Positions 46,456 through 56,265 of a stretch of DNA of 64,000 nucleotides are shown here, piece by piece. The stretch is from Papilionanthe hookeriana x Papilionanthe teres (Eukaryota > Streptophyta > Magnoliopsida > Asparagales > Orchidaceae). Position numbers and translations under genes: made by a program. The notes beneath the pieces are model-generated. The model saw only the letters and a program-made list of their open reading frames with translations. It was not told the DNA's origin and searched no databases. The stretch spans positions 55,721,740 to 55,785,739 of the forward strand of contig CM040421.1 in the NCBI GenBank assembly GCA_022702705.1. Reading direction: 5' to 3'. Within the stretch, counting starts at the first letter, position 1. The number at the start of each line of letters is the position of its first letter.

Positions 46456-46525
46456 AAAAAATAACTATGTTGACTTTAGTTGGTGCCAAGCAAAGAACTT
46501 AGAAAATTATTATCAGTCGGACCAA

Positions 46526-47639
46526 GGGTCTGTTTAGGGCAGCTGCAGCTTATCAGCTTATCATTTGCGGCTTAGCTGCCCTAGGAAGTTGTTGCAAGGA
46601 AACTGGTTGACTGTTTGTTTCAGATTTTTGAAAATACATGTGTGACAGCTGTTTTTGGACTTATGACCATTATGTGCCTTTTTAGTAATGTTTTTTTTTG
46701 TAACAGAACTATCATAACTATATATTTGATACTTCAGAAACAGAAATTCACTTCAGAGCAGTATAAAAATTTAGATACATATCTATTGATTAGCACATAT
46801 CTAATGATCTCTCATTTTCTAAAAAAAATAAAATCGTCGTCAATGCTCAAGAAATATAAGTAGTGTAAGATAAATAAAAAAGGATATAATCCATTAATCC
46901 ATTTATCTTTATTGGAGCTTTTATTCACATCAACAAATAACATTGGGATAATCAATATATGTGGCGTGTCTGTTATTATTTTATATTTATGGAGAAACAA
47001 TTTGCATAAGAGAACCAATATCTGTTAAGTCCATAAAATAACATGCGGAATTCAGCCTTCATTTTACCATGATGGGAAAAGAAAACAAGCATCATTCCGA
47101 ACAAGATCCCTAACAATTAAGCATAAAAAATAGCAGATATGTAACAAAAACGCTTCTCACTGGCCCCACTCCCGCAAGTCGAAACCCTTCTTCTTTCATT
47201 TCCTCCGGCTTCGGAAGAATAGGCCTATCGGATGCAAAGATCCCACCATTCCGAAGAAACCGAATTATAGTGCAGTTGTGGATCGAATTATATCGACGAG
47301 GACCTCCTTCACATTTTCAAAACTCCTGCCGAGAAAGTAGTCGTTAATCCCAGTGGTTTCATTCGATTGCTCGCGCCGGCAAAGTAGGAGTAGGTCTCGT
47401 AGCCCATGTAGCTTTCATCGTCGAAGGAGCGGCTCGAAACCGTAGTTGCCTCATCTCCGTCGTTGCTAAAGGCCCGAGGCGGATGAGAAAAGAAGAGGGC
47501 TCCAATGTAAAATTCAGAGGAGAAAGCAGGGCCGTGGAGTCGAACGCGTTGCCCGCTTTTACCTAAAATACACCGTGTCGCATATCCCACGCCGCCCCAA
47601 ACAGTGATTAACAGCCCTACCGCCACGCCAAACGGGCCC
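46526..47639. mobile_element. possible TIR element carrying a gene fragment (Pack-type)
   Basis: The left edge GGGTCTGTTTAGGGCAGC (46526-46543) and the right edge, whose complement reads GGGCCCGTTTGGCGTGGC (47622-47639), share the GGGYCYGTTTRG terminus typical of PIF/Harbinger or hAT MITEs. Only about 12 positions match well, so the pairing of these two ends is uncertain. A broken gene-like segment lies inside, near the right end. Confidence 0.35.
47110..47540 (-). pseudogene. unrecognised gene fragment, frameshifted
   Basis: On the minus strand three consecutive frames read as coding-like sequence. The first (about 47530-47350) gives SFDDESYMGYETYSYFAGAS. The second (about 47355-47270) gives TTGINDYFLGRSFENVKEVL and ends at a TAA near 47266. 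The third (about 47295-47120) gives IRFLRNGGIFASDRPILPKP followed by EEMKEEGFRLAGVGPVRSVF. Codon use and composition differ from the AT-rich flanks. I do not recognise the protein. No ATG opens the first frame: the codon at its edge is TTG. It may be a host gene fragment captured by a TIR element. Confidence 0.45.
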
Positions 47640-48117
47640 AAATCTCATTACAACGCTGCACGTGCATATATGTAATGTCAGGCTGAGAAATTATGTGTAG
47701 TGAAGATGCACCACATGGTTTGATTAGATTTCCCATGACAACTGGAGCTGAGGCAACAACGACAACACTAGATGACAGTAGTGATTCACATCCTTCAAAG
47801 AAGCAACATCACTAGCTAATGTACCTATAGACAACGGTTAATTTAAAGGTCCGGACAAGCAGTAGTAGTGCAGCTGCAAACAAATCTGGTTTTAATTAGC
47901 TCGTCCAACCAAGTCAAATGTATACTAATCCCCTGATCAATTTGGTTCAAATTTAAAATTGCCGTCACCTAAAATACATCAAAATTAATACATAAATGAT
48001 GCGCTGGTGAACCAAAATAGTTTTTAAGGAATCGAACTGTTCTAATATTTATTAGTTTTTGTATTTCTTTATTTTGACGTGATAACTAGAAATAAAAGTT
48101 TTGATAAAAAATAAAAA
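47640..48117. other. intergenic sequence
   Basis: No gene or repeat is recognised. Confidence 0.35.
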
Positions 48118-48369
48118 GGGTAATTACATGCAAGACACCTTAAGCATTGCTATTTACAAATCAAGCACCGACTTTTCATCCATTTTCCAAATTTTCACTC
48201 AAATATCAAAGATCATACTAAAATCCCAACCAATAACTTCAATTTTATTAAATTGACAATGATTTTATGGAGGAATACTTAAATGCATAAGTTTGGCACT
48301 TCAAAAAATCACTTAGGTGTTTGATTTATAAATAACATTGTTTTTTGTGCTCTGTATATAATTATCCAA
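48118..48369. mobile_element. MITE with GGGTAATTACATGC termini
   Basis: The left end GGGTAATTACATGCAAGACA (48118-48137) and internal CTATTTACAAATCAAGCACC are mirrored by the right end, whose complement reads TGGATAATTATATACAGAGC and TTATTTATAAATCAAACACC. The length is 252 bp and it is non-coding. Confidence 0.6.
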
Positions 48370-49269
48370 AATAAAATATCATGCATCAAAATAATATTTA
48401 AAATATTGAAAAATAATAATTTTAAATTAAAATAATATATATTAAATTAGTAAAAGAATATTTCTTATATCATTACATAACTTTTAAGTCATGCGGATTA
48501 AATGTAATATATATTATATAATCATGCGATCAATCTTGAATTGACCATTGAATTGTAAGTCTCTTCTTTTTCAATTTAATGTACAAGTGATTTTCAAATA
48601 TTTGGAAACAAAACGAGATGAGTGAAAAAGTTTTTCACATGTGCTTTGATTGTGTTTTACATTTCGATGCTTCTCTTCCTTTCATCACCCCCATATGTGA
48701 ACCTTAACAAGGCCTCTAACCTTCACATCATGGATCTCGACTCCATCCCCCTCATCTTCTACCTTATCTTTTCTTGGTTGCCTTTTTTCTCTTAAGTGGA
48801 AAGTGATTTTGTCTTCTCAACTCACCAGCTCCTCCAAATTTAATCTCATTTTCATCCTTTCAACATAGGAAATAGTTGTCTTCTCATATGAGAAAATTGA
48901 TGAAGGATCCAAATAGTGCAGTCTTGCTCTTACAGGTTATGCACGTCGGAAACATCTATTCAATTGTAATGTGCTTCAAGCTATCAGTAAACTCTGAGAG
49001 TTTGTGTGGTACTATCAATCTTATATTCACATAGGGGCTTTTTCCGATTCAAACTTATATGCGTAGAAGATTTTTAATTTTCCTTAGTGTTGTTGGAATG
49101 AAATTAAAAATTCTAAGATTATGTGCAAAATTAGTATTCTTTTGGTTATTACACACAATTAAAGAGAGCTTATTAACTTTTATTAGAATTAGTGTGTGGA
49201 TTACTACTTCTAATAATTAAGCTTTGTAACCTCAAGAATTTCATTAGAGAGTTTTTGGTTATAAAAGTT
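48370..49269. other. AT-rich intergenic sequence
   Basis: No gene is supported. Confidence 0.35.
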
Positions 49270-49429
49270 TATATTAATTCTCAAGATGACATTGCCTAAG
49301 AGGTAATATATCACTTATATGCCTTACTTAATCACATTAACTCCCTCAAACCCATCTCCTTGGAGCATATATTCATTGATCATGTTGTTAACTCTCATGA
49401 GCATAACCTTTCTCTTCAAGAGATAAATA

Positions 49430-50400
49430 ATGATAATAATAATGATGAATTTTCAATATTTAATCAAATAATGCTCTTGGTCTTGATGGCTTCAAATCTA
49501 AAATCTGTAAGAAAACATGATTTATTTATGGTGATTCTTAAATTCAAGTTGTATAATAGTTTTTTTTCCAATCAAATGTTCCTAAACAAAATCAAGAACT
49601 TTTTTTATTACCCTTTTGCCTAATGGTCTTCATGTTGAATCCCTTAATGACTACAAACATGTCTTCTTATGCAATACAATCTACAAGATCATTGTAAAGT
49701 TTATTACTTATGAGCTCAAACTCTTGCTTCCTAGTTCAATTCAACCTTCCCAATCTATTTTCATATCAGGTAGAGTTATTAGAATTAATATTATCTTGGC
49801 TAACGAGCTATTACATGGTTCTAATACTTCTTCTATCCTAAGAAATTTTGCTCTATGATTCATCTTATGAAGGATTTTTACAACGTAAATACTTTTAATA
49901 TGAAAAAATGAGAAGAATGAGTTTCTTTATACTTTCATTAAATAGCTTAAGTTTGCACTACTAAAGTTATTTTCTCAATTTTCATCAATAGAGAACTCAA
50001 ATGTTATTCAATCTCTTTTGTGGGTTACCATAGGGTCTATTCACCAAACCCTAATTTTTGAAATAATAACATCTAAGCAAATGAGGTGAGGATTTTGACG
50101 AAGTTTTTTTTTATGCTAGTAAAATACTCCCCTGAATTGATTTTGAATAAATATAATTTTGATTTGGTGATTCAATTAGTAGTTGACAATCAAAAACAAT
50201 TCTCCTTCTTATCCCCACTTGGGCATCTAAGAAGGTTCGACAATTATACAACTTTAGTTCCCAAAATCAATTGATTAGCTGAACATTTAATTTTTTTCCA
50301 AAATGATTGCATTAACCTAGAAGAAATATTCTTATTCTCCTAAGTTAATATGGTTTAAACTAGTTGTCCCACTAAGGATTCTTCCAAAATTTGAGCATCA
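49430..50400 (+). pseudogene. LINE-3 reverse transcriptase remnant
   Basis: Near 49469 NALGLDGFKSKIC matches the A-x-G-x-DGF block of L1 RT. The frame at 49616-49858 holds ISLCNTIYKIIVKF-like wording, then LLLPSSIQPSQSIFISGRVI and ILANELLHG, the classical fingers region. Near 50215 PLGHLRRFDNYTTLVPKI matches the connector after the palm (the LGxPLxxxRL block). The YADD segment is not recognisable. Many stops and frame changes make it non-functional. Confidence 0.7.
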
Positions 50401-50449
50401 CGACCTGTTTTAATTATTCAATTGGCCTAGTTGAATATAAAAGAAGAAA

Positions 50450-51400
50450 TGAAGATTAAAATATGACTTTATACAAAATCTAGTAATAGCACACACAAAA
50501 ATCCAAACTTCACACAACTGCATCGCCAATACAAAAGAGAATATAAATGCTACTCACTAAACATGCTTGAGAACAACAACAATTTCATTTCATTAATAAT
50601 AAATATCACAAATAGAAGTATTAAACGATAGAACCAGATTAAATATTTCATGAAGATTGCAACTTGTCTCTCTTCCTTCTCCAATTGAAATGTTGAAATT
50701 ACAAACATGCTTACACACTTAGGAAGTCTCATAATCACTACTCTCCTCTCTTGTACTTGGACCTTCTTGCTCTTACAATTTTTCTTCAATCTTCTGTGTG
50801 TAGAAAGCCTTTCTTCTTCAATCAAAGAGGCTTAAATGCTTTGGATCGTGAATCATCGTCTGTGAAATGTAAGTTCAAAAAAATCTGTGGACTAGCACCT
50901 AGGCTTTGGTTACTAACGATTAGATGTTGTTTTCGCGATGCCTACTTTCGAGCTGTTCTAGTTATAGTTCTTAGGCTTTAGGCACCTGTCTTTAACGCCT
51001 AGGCTCTTAGGCTGTGGTGCCTTGGCACTACTAGTGCGACACCTAATTTTAGTCTTCTTTATATTTGTGAACAAATTCAAGCTCCTTGTGTGTCTAGCCA
51101 TTGCTCCTCTACTTAGTTTGTTTCTTTGGTTCTTCAGCTCTGATAAATTTTCTTCCCTGAATTCTGTAAAATGCATCACAAATACTTTCCAAAATCATAA
51201 AATTAATATAAAAGCAGATTAAAATCAAACATATATAATAAAATTTCAAATACATGTCGCAACTCACTTCTTGAGAAATTTGATAGTGAAGTTTTTTTTT
51301 TAGTTTACATGTTCTATCACTATTTTTGTCCTTGATTTGATTATCCATAATAGATGGAATCTTCCCATTTCTAGCCTTCTTTTGAAATTTGCGCTCACTT
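50450..51400. mobile_element. unidentified insertion inside LINE-3
   Basis: This block interrupts the LINE ORF. It contains GC-rich CCTAGGC wording (GCACCTAGGCTT near 50896, AACGCCTAGGCTCTTAGGCTG near 50994) like that at 535-690. No coding domain and no clear terminal repeats were found. It may be an LTR or non-autonomous element. Confidence 0.35.
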
Positions 51401-51559
51401 TATTGAAGATATCTCCATTAGGAATTTTAAATACAATTACTTATGGAAAGAAAAAAAAATATTCTCTCTAACCATCTTGTTTACTACATTATTTATGATA
51501 ATCACCTTAAAGCCGTTTGGAGCTAATTAATCTGATTTAAAATATGCTTTTTCAAATAA

Positions 51560-51979
51560 GTAGTCATTTCTTGGAAAATTATCATTGGTTCTCTAAAATC
51601 TAAAGATATTCTCTTACTTATGGGGATACAAGTCAATCCCAAATTTGCATTTTGTTCCGCTCACAATGAAACTTACTCTCATTTATTCTTTGAAAGCCCC
51701 TTCTCCTGCCCGTTCTTAAGCTACGTATTCTTCCGCATCGGATGTAATTTGGCAAAGTTTTGGTACATGCTTACTCTTTTAAGCACAACATCTAAAAATA
51801 AACATAAAAAAATCTTATTGGTGTTCCATTTGATTAAAAGAAACTGTAAAATTTTCAACGATACGAGCACCTCTATTAAAGTTTTTCCTAATAAAAATGA
51901 ATTTATCATTTTTTTGAAAAGCGAAAAATGGAAAACAAAGAGAGATCTGCTAGCTTTTATATCTTCTTTATACATATAA
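51560..51979 (+). pseudogene. LINE-3 zf-RVT and C-terminal remnant
   Basis: The frame 51620-51979 (119 codons) begins MGIQVNPKFAFCSAHNETYS and continues HLFFESPFSCPF. This is the zf-RVT module with one Cys and the His retained, but the spacing Cys and the final Cys are altered (FFES for FFEC). The basic C-terminal part (LLVFHLIKRNCKIFND) matches the end of short L1 ORF2 proteins without RNase H. Confidence 0.6.
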
Positions 51980-52046
51980 TGTGTAGCCTTTGTAATTTTT
52001 CTTCTATATCTGTATTTAAGAGGCTGCTTGGTTGGATTAGTTGTTG

Positions 52047-52047
<1 letters not shown>

Positions 52048-52114
<67 letters not shown>

Positions 52115-52142
52115 GATTAGCTGTTGGTCTATATATATATAT
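52048..52142. repeat. (TA)n microsatellite at the LINE-3 tail
   Basis: About 62 bp of TA repeats are followed by a partial repeat of the preceding phrase (GTTGGATTAGTTGTTG against GTTGGATTAGCTGTTG) and another short TA run. Confidence 0.9.
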
Positions 52143-52266
52143 AATGAATTCTTCATCATAAGCCTCATTTCTTCCTCAATTTTGAGACTTCCTCATTTAT
52201 CCTGCAATTTTTATTGAGTTTTGCATGTCCGGACATGTGTCATCAATTTTCATGCAAAACTCAAAC

Positions 52267-52833
52267 TAGGGCTGGCAATTTGGCTCGTTGTTCGCGAACA
52301 CCTCGTGTTCGGCTTGTTAAGTAGCTCGTGTTCGGCTCGTTCGTTAAGACTAACGAGCCGAATACGAACAAATTTTTAAGCTCGAAATGTAAACGAGCCG
52401 AACACGAACAACTGTTTGTTCGCTCGGGTTCTGCTCGAATTGGCTCGAAATAAAAAAAAATAATCATATAATTATTTATATAATAATTTATTATATATAT
52501 ATATTATTTATATATTAATATATTATATATATTTATATTTAAATTTAAATCGTAATTGCTTGTGTGGTAGCGTGGTTATGTTCTTTGTTTTCATTCATTT
52601 AGTCAGGGTTCGAATCCGTGCTAGACATATATTTTTTCCAATTAATTTTATCGAGCCGATTTCGAGCCGAACACGAGCCGAACACGAACAAGAATATTTA
52701 ATTCGAGCCGAACACGAACACACCTTTCACGAGCCATTTCGAACATGAGCCGATTTCGAGCCAAGCTAATTTCGAACGAGCCGAACACGAGCCAAGCCTG
52801 AGCTCGCTCAAGCTCGGCTCGTTTACAGCCCTA
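52267..52833. mobile_element. hAT-like MITE with clustered GAGCCGAACACGAAC repeats
   Basis: It begins TAGGGCTG (52267-52274) and ends with the exact complement CAGCCCTA (52826-52833). Flanking 8-mers ACTCAAAC and ACCCAAAT agree at 6 of 8 positions, consistent with an old 8-bp hAT target duplication. Subterminal regions on both sides are packed with ACGAGCCGAACACGAAC and its complement, giving long inverted arms. The centre is AT-rich and contains a tRNA-like block. Confidence 0.75.
52558..52640 (+). ncRNA. tRNA-like (Pol III A/B box) insert
   Basis: TGGTAGCGTGG (52565-52575) resembles an A box. GGTTCGAATCC (52607-52617) is an exact B box about 32 bp further on, and a T-run follows (52631-52636). 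Cloverleaf stems are not intact, so it is a SINE-like or tRNA-derived relic rather than a tRNA gene. Transcription is unproven. Confidence 0.45.
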
Positions 52834-53196
52834 ACCCAAATAATATGGGTGACTTTTTTTTTTTTTATAATGTGCTGTTTTTAAGAAGCATAAGCATTGC
52901 ATTGATGCATTGAAAGATTGAATAGTGCAGATGTAGGTTTGCTTATCGTTTTAATAATTACGTGAAAGGAATTTTAAGTTTAGTTTTAATTTTCTTATCA
53001 GGATGTTTTTTATCGATTAAGATTTAAACAATTATCATCATGGCTCGGCTTAATAGCATCTTAGCTGCAAGTTCACTTATGAACCTCTCGAGGCTTAAGT
53101 TTTTTTACGTATAAACCTATATAACTATTGGGCGAGAGGGTGCACTAATGCCTCCCTCCACTCATGTATACATAGGTAGTTAAGGAACATTCAACT
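52834..53196. other. intergenic sequence
   Basis: No gene or repeat is recognised. Confidence 0.35.
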
Positions 53197-53456
53197 TGTT
53201 AACGAATATAAATTATGAGGGTAGTTATATAAATGTAAATAAGTTGTATCAGTAGTTGTACTAGCTCGCGTGGTTTATTTCCCCACCGGTTCAACTGCTA
53301 TAAATAGGCGTAGGGACCTGTATTCATGTAACTGCTGAATAAAAATTATCAAGAGCTATTTATTTATCTTCTATGCTTATCCACTTCTTTTCCCTCTTCT
53401 TTATTTTTCTGCATTTCTTGATTCCAGTCACTAGAATTCTCAAATTTATAAATTCA
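53197..53456 (+). repeat. putative 5' LTR of the copia element
   Basis: It starts TGTTAACGAA and ends ...AAATTCA two bases before the PBS region. TATAAATAGG (53299-53308) is a good TATA box. About 260 bp is normal for a copia LTR. The ends are inferred from the PBS position. Confidence 0.5.
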
Positions 53457-53459
53457 TCT

Positions 53460-53472
53460 TAGTATCAGAGCC
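53460..53472 (+). other. copia primer-binding site (tRNA-iMet type)
   Basis: TAGTATCAGAGCC differs at one base from TGGTATCAGAGCC, the usual copia PBS complementary to initiator tRNA-Met. It lies three bases after the LTR end. Confidence 0.75.
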
Positions 53473-53475
53473 ATC

Positions 53476-53703
53476 TTAGTATCTGTTAAAACCTGTTGGC
53501 TTTAAAGAAATTGAGGACTTGAATCTCCATTGTAAGTGGTTTTCTACAGTTAATTGGATGTTGATAGTGTTCTTGATGTTGTTCATGATGGGTGGAATTG
53601 AAATACCTCCATATTTGAGGGGATTGATAGCTAAATAAGTAGAGATCTGATCTGTGGACATTTCTGACTTTACGCAGACTGGGATTCTGGATTCGGTGGG
53701 CAA
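53476..53703 (-). pseudogene. copia gag N-terminal fragment in inverted orientation
   Basis: On the minus strand NNIKNTINIQLTVENHLQWR followed by FKSSI reads like the start of copia Gag (the LT-x-x-N-Y-x-x-W-x-x-Q block). It lies just after the PBS but points the wrong way relative to the LTR, PBS and integrase. A local inversion would explain this. The similarity is short, so confidence is limited. Confidence 0.4.
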
Positions 53704-53763
53704 GCTGCTCTGACATCAAGATGAATTTATAAAATTGTTGTTGATTATTTTCGCTACTGCAGG

Positions 53764-54400
53764 TTATATCTCTTCACACATAAATCTGATGTTATTAATT
53801 CTTTTCAAGATCAAGGTGGAAAAGCAGTTTCAAACACCCCAAAAATTCTCAGGATCGACAGAGGTAGTGAATATATAAATCGTGCTCTCACCACTGACTC
53901 AAATACTCAAGAAATTTTTCAATAGAGCAGCTGCCCGTATACTCCCGAACAAATTGGAGTTGTTGAACGAAAACATTGACATATATTGGAGATGTCTCAG
54001 GCTCTCGTGGAAACAGCCAATTTACCATCCATGTTTTGCGCTGAACTTCCTCAAACTGCTACTTACTTGAGCAACATAATTCCCTCTTCCAACACTAATA
54101 ATCTCTTACCATTTCAACTATTATATCAAAACCCACTTCAACATTCCCATCTCAAAAGTATAGGGTGTCTCTGCTTCCCGTGGTCAATACCCCACACCAC
54201 CAACAAATTCTCACCTAGATCCAACCTATGAATTTTTTATTAGATATTCTCCCCTCTACAAAGGATACAAATGCTATGACCAGTCACCAACAAAACCTAC
54301 ATATCAAGGCACGTTAAATTCTATGAAACCACTTTTCTGTATTGTACTATCTCCACCGCCACCCAACCATCTGCATCCCTTGCCTATCATCCCCCTCTTA
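53764..54400 (+). pseudogene. copia integrase fragment
   Basis: Plus-strand frames carry LYLFTHKSDVINSF, then ILRIDRGSEYIN (second catalytic Asp) near 53850, YTPEQIGVVER near 53940 (catalytic Glu), and MSQALVETANLPSMFCAELP with ATYLSNIIPS at 53992-54090. Next come HSHLKSIGCLCF and a degraded KGYKCYD block near 54258. These are the central and C-terminal blocks of copia integrase. Stops near 53922, 53975 and 54229 disable it. Confidence 0.7.
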
Positions 54401-54542
54401 CCTTGGTTCCCATTCTATCCAACCCTTCCAAATGAACTGAATTAGTGCATACTACTCCAAATACCAGCCCACCATGTCCTACACCGTCCAACGCACCCAA
54501 CCGTCAAAAGCTACATGGTTGAGTTACCTCTCTCAACCATCC

Positions 54543-56063
54543 TGATCGTTGAAAAATTTATTAAGAAATTCATACCTATTTTTGATGAAATTGCACTTTA
54601 AAGAAGGGTATTTTCTTTATTTTGTTGCAGGAATGAATAATTTAGGTGATAAAAGCAAAAATCATAAAAAGGAGCGAATTTGGAGCAAAATCATGCGATT
54701 TGTCTTTGAGTCGCCGACGGCGAGATCGAGCCCGCCGACGGCGAGGTTACGAGAAGAAAATTCTGAAGAATTTATAACTGTCTCGCTGACAGCGAGCCCG
54801 AGCCCGCTGACAGCGAGCTAGAGCGGTTTGAAGATCTTCTAGAAGCCTCGCCGACAGCGAGGTAGTTCGTCGCCGACGGCGAGGTAGTTCAAATGGCACA
54901 GATACATTGAACCTGGACACTTTTTGAAGAGATGCTTACACACCTCTTGGACCTTTGCTCACCTCTATATATAGAGGCCGAAAATAAGTCTTTTATGTGC
55001 ATTCTTTTGTGTTCTAAGTGCAATCTTTTAGTCTTGTGTTAATTTTTGTGCAGTAGTGTGTCTTTAGTGAGTCTTTAGTAAGTTTATTGAGTAATTAGTG
55101 AGTCGTGCTGTACTGGAAGGAAGAGTCAACGGAACTACGAGGAGTCTGTTTGGGGATAAATCGAGATAAGTATTTGTATTTATTGTTTTTAACTTTAAAT
55201 GAAATCCATGCTTAGTTTAGTTCCCATGCATTCTGAGTAGTTTATTAGTCTTTCTCTCTGTTTATGAAATTAAGTGACTTGATGAAATTAAAATAGAGAT
55301 ACTTTTATATATATTAATAAATTGTGATAATTTTTACTTAAAACTTAATTTACTTTCAAACTGGCCATTTGATTTGTTAAAATATGTTGGTTATCAACTA
55401 TAGTAAAAATTACATCTGATATTCGGGAATTCAAAGCCTTGGAAGGAGGGTGCAAATAAATAGGGAAATAATATCACTTGGGCGTAGAATTGAGCATTTT
55501 AGTGTGACGGACTAAAATATTCAATTCGGTTCTATTGTTTCGAGAGCTGAAGTGTAGATGTTAGCCCTCGGGCGAGGGGAACGTGGGAGCCTACGAAGTG
55601 GCGGTCGGTATCCTCCCGACTAGCCGCAGATTCGATAATCAAACATATGATTAGTCGATATTCTTTACACCTGAACCAAATGGTAAAGAATATGAATGCT
55701 CCTATTTGTCACAATACCTTAAAATTATCTATTTAAATTCATTAATCACTTAAATTTCTAAACAAGGGGAAAAATACTTTTTCTGAATAATTAAGACTTA
55801 TTTAGCAATTAGTTTAATTTCCTGCACTTTCAATACGTATTAATTTTCTACTTAGTTAAGTTACCTAATTTAAATACTTAGTTTACTTTATTGCGCTCAA
55901 ATTTAGAATTCCAAATTTTCGTATACTATTTTAAAAATTATTATTATTATTTTAAATTAGTTGTTATTTAATTTTCTCTTTCCTCGTGGGATCGATAACC
56001 GAGACTCCACTAGAGCTCTGTATTACTTGATACGATACGTATACTTGCGTAGCATCCACAACA
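54543..56063 (+). repeat. putative 5' LTR of the Athila-type element
   Basis: The end is placed at CCACAACA (56056-56063), preceded by the GATACGATACGTATACTTGC stretch typical of Athila LTR ends and by GGGATCGATAACCGAGACTC. The start is placed at TGATCGTTG (54543), just after copia sequence. About 1.5 kb is usual for this lineage. A TATATATAGAGG (54967-54978) TATA box is present. GC-rich near-palindromes occur at 54710-54890. The partner LTR is outside, so the limits are estimates. Confidence 0.55.
54710..54890 (+). repeat. cluster of CTCGCCGACGGCGAG-type near-palindromes in the LTR
   Basis: At least six variants occur: TCGCCGACGGCGAG near 54711, CCGCCGACGGCGAG near 54731, TCGCTGACAGCGAG near 54782, CCGCTGACAGCGAG near 54804, TCGCCGACAGCGAG near 54847 and TCGCCGACGGCGAG near 54870. 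In the full form CTCGCCG-A-CGGCGAG the arms are exact complements around one base. Confidence 0.85.
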
Positions 56064-56108
56064 TAAACAATTACAATTCTATACATATAAATAGCGGGGT
56101 CGAGTTTT

Positions 56109-56190
56109 TGGCGTCGTTGCAATTAAATTAAAAATATCATAATAAAAAAAAATTTGTGGGTCGAGTTTTTGGCGCCGTTCTAGGGAAAGT
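56109..56190 (+). other. duplicated primer-binding-site region (tRNA-Asp type)
   Basis: TGGCGTCGTTGC at 56109-56120 and TGGCGCCGTTC at 56170-56180 are each preceded by GGGTCGAGTTTT. Plant tRNA-Asp ends CCCCGGCAACGGCGCCA, so TGGCGCCGTTGCCGGGG is the canonical Athila PBS. Both copies are damaged: the first keeps GTTGC but has a C-to-T change, the second keeps TGGCGCCGTT and a GGGAAAG tail. Confidence 0.7.
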
Positions 56191-56265
56191 AAGAAAAATT
56201 TACTAAAGTAACAGACTATTTTAAAATAATCATAATAAATAAATTAATATCTATTCTGAAATTGT

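Larger units (their letters stand above)
49270..52047 (+). mobile_element. third LINE, decayed, interrupted by an insertion
   Basis: Reverse transcriptase remnants at 49430-50400 and a zf-RVT remnant at 51560-51979 are read in the same orientation. They are separated by about 1 kb of unrelated sequence (about 50450-51400). It ends near 52047 beside a TA microsatellite. The wording differs from the two LINEs at the left of the window, so it belongs to another L1 lineage. Confidence 0.65.
53197..54542 (+). mobile_element. Ty1/copia retrotransposon, 5' part, rearranged
   Basis: A short 5' LTR, a tRNA-Met-type primer-binding site, an inverted gag-like fragment and part of integrase are present. 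The expected downstream RT is not in the window; the Athila-type element begins at about 54543, apparently inside this copia element. Confidence 0.6.

Noticed and set aside
47309..47641. 110-codon minus-strand frame as an intact gene
   Set aside because: The first codon is TTG, the preceding in-frame codon is TGA, and homologous-looking coding sequence continues in other frames after its stop. It is better read as a broken fragment.
52558..52640. Functional tRNA gene
   Set aside because: A and B boxes are recognisable, but acceptor and anticodon stems are not complementary. It is a relic inside a MITE.
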